From JAJFTV01 sp964532655 (GTDB lineage Bacteria; Chloroflexota; Anaerolineae; Anaerolineales; Anaerolineaceae), in the NCBI GenBank assembly GCA_964532655.1, contig CAZHMZ010000072.1, positions 1 to 17,558 on the forward strand: a stretch of DNA of 17,558 bases. The letters are read 5' to 3'. How positions within the stretch are numbered: the stretch's first letter is position 1; each line of letters begins with the position of its first letter. Both the position numbers and the translations under genes were made by a program. Below the pieces are notes generated by a model that saw only the letters and a list, made by a program, of their open reading frames with translations, was not told where the DNA came from and made no database searches. Positions 14,180-17,558 of the stretch are shown here, in pieces.

Positions 14180-16480
14180 CTATTCGATTGCCTGTGCTTC
14201 GATTTCCTCAAGCAGGAATTCTTCCTGGCACTTCAAGCACTGTACTTTTTTCTTGTTGGAGATCACCAGCATACCGCCGCAGCTCGGGCAGGCGGTCTTG
14301 ATCGGTTCTTTCCAGGAAGTAAATGTGCAATCCGGGTAACGGGAGCAGCCGAAGAAGACACGCCCCTTGCGGCTCTTTCGCCGGACAACCTCACCGGTTT
14401 CGCACACCGGGCAGGGAATATCCATCTTGTCCAACCAGGCTTCGGTGTATCGGCATTCAGGGAAATTGCTGCAACTGATGAACTTGCCATAGCGGCCCCA
14501 GCGGATCACCAGATCATGCCCACATTCCGGGCACACCCGGCCGATTTTTTCCATCTCGGCCTTATTCTCCGGCATTTCCTTTTGCGCTCGCGCCACCTCG
14601 GGTTCAAAGGACTGGTAAAAATCCCGGACTACGCTGGTCCATTCGCTTTCGCCAGCAGCCACCGTATCCAGCTTTGATTCCATATCAGCCGTAAAGCCCA
14701 CATCTACCACATCATCAAAGTATTCAGTCAGCAGGTCATTGACCAGGAAACCGGTTTCGGTGGGGATCAGACGCTTGTTCTCGCGATACACATAACCGCG
14801 CGCCTGGATGGTGGAGAGAATCGGTGCATACGTGGATGGTCGTCCGATGCCAAATTCTTCCAGCGCCTGCACCAATGAGGCCTCGGTGAAACGTGGTAAT
14901 GGCTGGGTGAAATGCTGTTCCGGTATCAATCGGATCAGGGTCTGTTTTTGCCCTTCCTCCAGATTGGCCGGGATTTTGACTTCTTCGCTTTCCTCGCTCT
15001 TTAGATCTTCATCTTTGGCTTCTTCGTACACCACCATGAAGCCGGGGAAGCGCAGGGTTGATCCGGATGCGCGGAACAGGTAATCCTGATCCTCATGTTT
15101 GGCAGAGATCTCGACGCTCAGCGTGTCAAAAATGGCGGCTTCCATCTGACAGGCTACAAACCGTTGCCAGATCATCTGATACAGGCGGTACTGATCGCGA
15201 GTTAAAGAATCCTTGATCTTATCGGGTTTTCGCAAGACAGAGGTGGGTCGGATGGCTTCATGCGCTTCCTGAGCACTCTTGGCGCGGGTTTTATATACCG
15301 GCGGGGTGGATGGCAAATATTGCTGACCGTAGGTACCCAAAATGTACTCGCGCGCCTCAGTCTGCGCCTGTTCGGCAATATTGGTCGAATCGGTACGCAT
15401 ATAGGTGATCAAACCGGTCGAGCCGCCTTCGCCAATATCCAGACCTTCATACAACTGCTGGGCAACACTCATGGTTTTTCGGGCGGTAAAACCCAGCTTG
15501 CGTGAGGCTTCCTGCTGCAGGGTACTGGTGATGAACGGGCCAGAGGGTTTTCGCCGCCTTTCGCCGCGTTTGATCCGGCTGATCACATAATCTGCGTTCT
15601 CCAGGTGACCCAATATGGCATCTACATTCTCACGTGCTGGCAGATTGGGTTCTTCCCCGTTGATCCGCACCAGTTTGGCCACATAGGTGTCTTTCCCTTT
15701 TGCAGGTTTCAGCTCTGCCCCGATGGTCCAGTACTCTACCGGTACAAAGGCTTCAATTTCACGCTCACGCTCCACAATCAAGCGCAGTGCCACCGATTGA
15801 ACCCGGCCGGCAGAGAGACGGTTACGCACTTTTTCCCACAGAATGGGGCTGATGCTGTACCCCACCAGACGGTCGAGCACACGACGCGCCTGCTGCGCAT
15901 CCACCAGAGCCATATTAATATCACGCGGGTGTCCAAATGCCTCAGAAATTGCATTTTGGGTGATCTCATGAAATACCACCCGGTGCGAGTTTTTGGGATC
16001 AATCTCGGCTGCTTCCAGCAAATGCCAGGCAATTGCCTCACCCTCACGATCAGGGTCAGTCGCCAGGAACACTTCTTCAGCCTTCCTGGCTGCTGTTTTA
16101 ATCTCCTTGACTACCGCCCGTTTCTCATTGGGCACACGGTATTTCGGAGCGAAATCATTCTCAACATCGATGCTGAGGGATGAACGGAGCAGATCACGTA
16201 CATGCCCTACGGAAGCCTTTACAGTATACCCTTTTCCCAGAAAACGACCCACCGTGCGGGCTTTCGCCGGTGATTCAACAATCACCAGTTTTCCGCTACG
16301 TTCCACCACAGCCACCGGCTTCTGCAACCCTTCATGCGCGGGTGTGGCCCCAATCCGTACCATGGTGGTACCGCATACCGGGCATACACCGCGTGTGACC
16401 GGGCGGGCGGATTTATTGAATTCTGGAACGGGGTTTTGAATCTCCCGTTTTTGTCTGCATTTTACACAATAGGCTTCCAA
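14180..16480 (-). CDS. topA: DNA topoisomerase I with an extra N-terminal zinc ribbon
   Basis: A 766-residue type IA topoisomerase that relaxes negative supercoils. Residues 1-50 form a zinc ribbon with Cys5, Cys8, Cys33 and Cys36 (YCVKC and CPVCG), resembling the DUF5679 domain. The TOPRIM domain follows with Glu69 (VIVESPAKA) and Asp142, Asp144, Glu146 (TDPDREGEA). The catalytic Tyr is Tyr360 in GLITYMRTDS. Three C-terminal C4 zinc fingers end the protein (Cys650/653/670/676, 690/693/712/718, 731/734/748/751). The start is TTG at 16480, supported by AGGAG 7 bases upstream that overlaps the manC stop, and by agreement with the zinc-ribbon N-terminus; the first ATG (codon 40) would remove the ribbon. 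It is 10 bases after manC. No terminator follows; 14039-14179 holds only a weak 5-base hairpin. Confidence 0.96.
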   Translation of the reverse strand: MEAYCVKCRQKREIQNPVPEFNKSARPVTRGVCPVCGTTMVRIGATPAHEGLQKPVAVVERSGKLVIVESPAKARTVGRFLGKGYTVKASVGHVRDLLRSSLSIDVENDFAPKYRVPNEKRAVVKEIKTAARKAEEVFLATDPDREGEAIAWHLLEAAEIDPKNSHRVVFHEITQNAISEAFGHPRDINMALVDAQQARRVLDRLVGYSISPILWEKVRNRLSAGRVQSVALRLIVEREREIEAFVPVEYWTIGAELKPAKGKDTYVAKLVRINGEEPNLPARENVDAILGHLENADYVISRIKRGERRRKPSGPFITSTLQQEASRKLGFTARKTMSVAQQLYEGLDIGEGGSTGLITYMRTDSTNIAEQAQTEAREYILGTYGQQYLPSTPPVYKTRAKSAQEAHEAIRPTSVLRKPDKIKDSLTRDQYRLYQMIWQRFVACQMEAAIFDTLSVEISAKHEDQDYLFRASGSTLRFPGFMVVYEEAKDEDLKSEESEEVKIPANLEEGQKQTLIRLIPEQHFTQPLPRFTEASLVQALEEFGIGRPSTYAPILSTIQARGYVYRENKRLIPTETGFLVNDLLTEYFDDVVDVGFTADMESKLDTVAAGESEWTSVVRDFYQSFEPEVARAQKEMPENKAEMEKIGRVCPECGHDLVIRWGRYGKFISCSNFPECRYTEAWLDKMDIPCPVCETGEVVRRKSRKGRVFFGCSRYPDCTFTSWKEPIKTACPSCGGMLVISNKKKVQCLKCQEEFLLEEIEAQAIE

Positions 16481-16483
16481 TTT

Positions 16484-16493
16484 TCTTCTCCTA
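16484..16493 (-). promoter_or_regulatory. Shine-Dalgarno of topA overlapping the manC stop codon
   Basis: On the minus strand TAGGAG joins the manC stop TAG to GAG. AGGAG lies 7 bases before the TTG start of topA, which decides that start and suggests translational coupling. Confidence 0.7.
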
Positions 16494-17558
16494 CAGGTAC
16501 TGCTGTCGGCCTTCGGATTTTAATCGATTGACAACATCCTTCACATTTTGCGCTTTTTCCCGGCTGCACACCAGCAGCGCATCGCCGGTATCCACCAGAA
16601 TCAGGTCCTCAACACCGATGGTTACGATCAGGCGACCGGATTCCCTGGATAATACCACTACATTCTTTGATTCAAGTCCAATAAAGTTATCATGGCAAAC
16701 AATATTCCCATTTTGGTCCGGTTGGAGCACATCGTAAAGCGAATCCCACGCCCCGACATCGTTCCAACCCATATCCGCTACCGGGATCACTGCCATGTTT
16801 TGAGCATGTTCCATAATTCCATAGTCGATACTTTGCGGGGTGATCTTACCCCATAATTCATAAATATGCTGGTTCCAGTCAGCATCGTTCAGCATTTTTT
16901 GGATATCACTCAGAATACCGGCCAATTCAGGCATCTGCCGGTTGATTTCTTTGAAGATATTAGCGGTCTTCCAGATAAACATGCCGGAGTTCCAATCATG
17001 GTCCTGGCTTTCAAGGAAGCGTTCCGCATCCGGCAGAGCGGGTTTTTCTTTAAACTTTAGCGCACGATAGGTCTTGAAACCTTCCTGTTCGCCAAGCGCT
17101 TCCCCGCGGTGGATATAGCCATACCCGGTGGAAGGGAAGGTCGGCGTGATCCCCAACGTGACCAGATAATCCTGCAGACATAATTGATAAGCGGATCGCA
17201 GCGCCTGTTGAAATCGGGCTACATCCTCAATAAAGTGATCCGCGGTAAGCACCGCCATCACTGCGTTGGGATCTTTGTGCTGAAGGACGATGGCCGCCAG
17301 CCCAACCACTGAGGCCGTGCCGCGCGGGAAGGGTTCGATCAAGTAATTCTCAGCCGGGATGGTGGGGCATAACTGCATCAGTTGATCAGCCTGATCCTGA
17401 ACAGTGACCACATAGATATGGTCATGAGGGAACAACCCCTCCAGCCGGTCGACTGCGATATTAAACATAGACCGGCCGTCCACCAGATCGAGTACCTGTT
17501 TTGGGCGGCTCTGCCGCGATAACGGCCAAAGACGTGTTCCTCCGCCCCCTGCCATAAT
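16491..17558 (-). CDS. manC: Mannose-1-phosphate guanylyltransferase, 5' end outside the window
   Basis: A nucleotidyltransferase that makes GDP-mannose from mannose 1-phosphate and GTP. Signatures in order: the nucleotide-binding GGGGTRLWPLSR, then the motifs PFPRGTA, LTADHFI, FKEKP and WNSGMFIW, and near the C-terminus DMGWNDVGAWDSL. About 355 residues are visible. The first in-window ATG (17555) is preceded by an in-frame Ile codon and conserved sequence normally begins a few residues earlier, so the true start is just beyond the edge. It is the short form without a phosphomannose isomerase domain. It lies 10 bases upstream of topA in the same direction. GDP-mannose supply would suit the glycosyltransferases at the left of the window, though they are in another unit. 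Confidence 0.95.
   Translation of the reverse strand: MMAGGGGTRLWPLSRQSRPKQVLDLVDGRSMFNIAVDRLEGLFPHDHIYVVTVQDQADQLMQLCPTIPAENYLIEPFPRGTASVVGLAAIVLQHKDPNAVMAVLTADHFIEDVARFQQALRSAYQLCLQDYLVTLGITPTFPSTGYGYIHRGEALGEQEGFKTYRALKFKEKPALPDAERFLESQDHDWNSGMFIWKTANIFKEINRQMPELAGILSDIQKMLNDADWNQHIYELWGKITPQSIDYGIMEHAQNMAVIPVADMGWNDVGAWDSLYDVLQPDQNGNIVCHDNFIGLESKNVVVLSRESGRLIVTIGVEDLILVDTGDALLVCSREKAQNVKDVVNRLKSEGRQQYL

Noticed and set aside
15605..16183. Plus-strand open frame (192 codons) opposite topA
   Set aside because: Covered by the conserved TopA core; Cys/His/Phe-rich composition is that of a shadow frame.
17553..17555. First in-window ATG as the manC start
   Set aside because: An in-frame Ile codon precedes it, the Met belongs to the conserved nucleotide-binding motif, and there is no room for a ribosome site, so the gene runs out of the window.
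1..17558. CRISPR array, tRNA/rRNA genes, insertion sequences, defence or phage systems
   Set aside because: No spaced repeats, cloverleaf, transposase or such protein signatures were seen; intergenic space is too small for most of these.

Overview
The window looks like a piece of an anaerobic or thermophilic Chloroflexota genome, probably class Anaerolineae, most likely from a metagenome or draft assembly. This is an inference. It rests on an archaeal-type mevalonate branch (mevalonate kinase plus isopentenyl phosphate kinase) in an otherwise bacterial setting, a topoisomerase I with an extra N-terminal four-cysteine zinc ribbon, and several lineage-typical membrane proteins. A run of exactly 100 N at 13607-13706 is a scaffold gap inside one gene. 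I see no mobile element, rRNA, tRNA, CRISPR array or phage gene. Gene density is high and intergenic gaps never exceed about 185 bases.

Left block, minus strand, 8418 down to 1. tlyA (rRNA ribose methyltransferase) is followed by lepA (EF4), a flippase-like (UPF0104/AglD-type) membrane protein, a CDP-paratose 2-epimerase-like SDR enzyme, a GT4 glycosyltransferase, a SAM methyltransferase and, after its own candidate promoter, a polytopic GT-C (PMT/ArnT-like) glycosyltransferase that runs off the left edge. The junctions lepA/flippase, flippase/epimerase and epimerase/GT4 are all 4-base ATGA overlaps, so a translation GTPase is welded to a surface-glycan module.

Middle block, plus strand, 8521 to 13009. 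A UbiA-family prenyltransferase of the polyprenyl-phosphate phosphoribosyltransferase type, mevalonate kinase, isopentenyl phosphate kinase and a dGTPase lie 3-18 bases apart. A 184-base gap with nested inverted repeats and a possible 40-codon ORF leads to greA. The two blocks diverge from a 102-base region (8419-8520). There the candidate -10 boxes sit so close to the start codons that leaderless mRNAs are plausible.

Right block, minus strand, 17558 down to 13088. manC (mannose-1-phosphate guanylyltransferase, its first few codons outside the window), topA (TTG start, its Shine-Dalgarno overlapping the manC stop) and an N-terminally membrane-anchored protein of unknown function interrupted by the gap. 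A strong bidirectional terminator at 13021-13055 separates this unit from greA.

Taken together, manC supplies GDP-mannose, the mevalonate branch can supply polyprenyl carriers, the UbiA enzyme could charge a polyprenyl phosphate with phosphoribose, and the GT4/GT-C/flippase/epimerase/methyltransferase set could build and move envelope glycans. That pathway reading is inference from neighbourhood. I found no convincingly undescribed multi-gene system. The best leads are the zinc-ribbon topoisomerase I, the lepA-glycan coupling and the gap-containing membrane protein.
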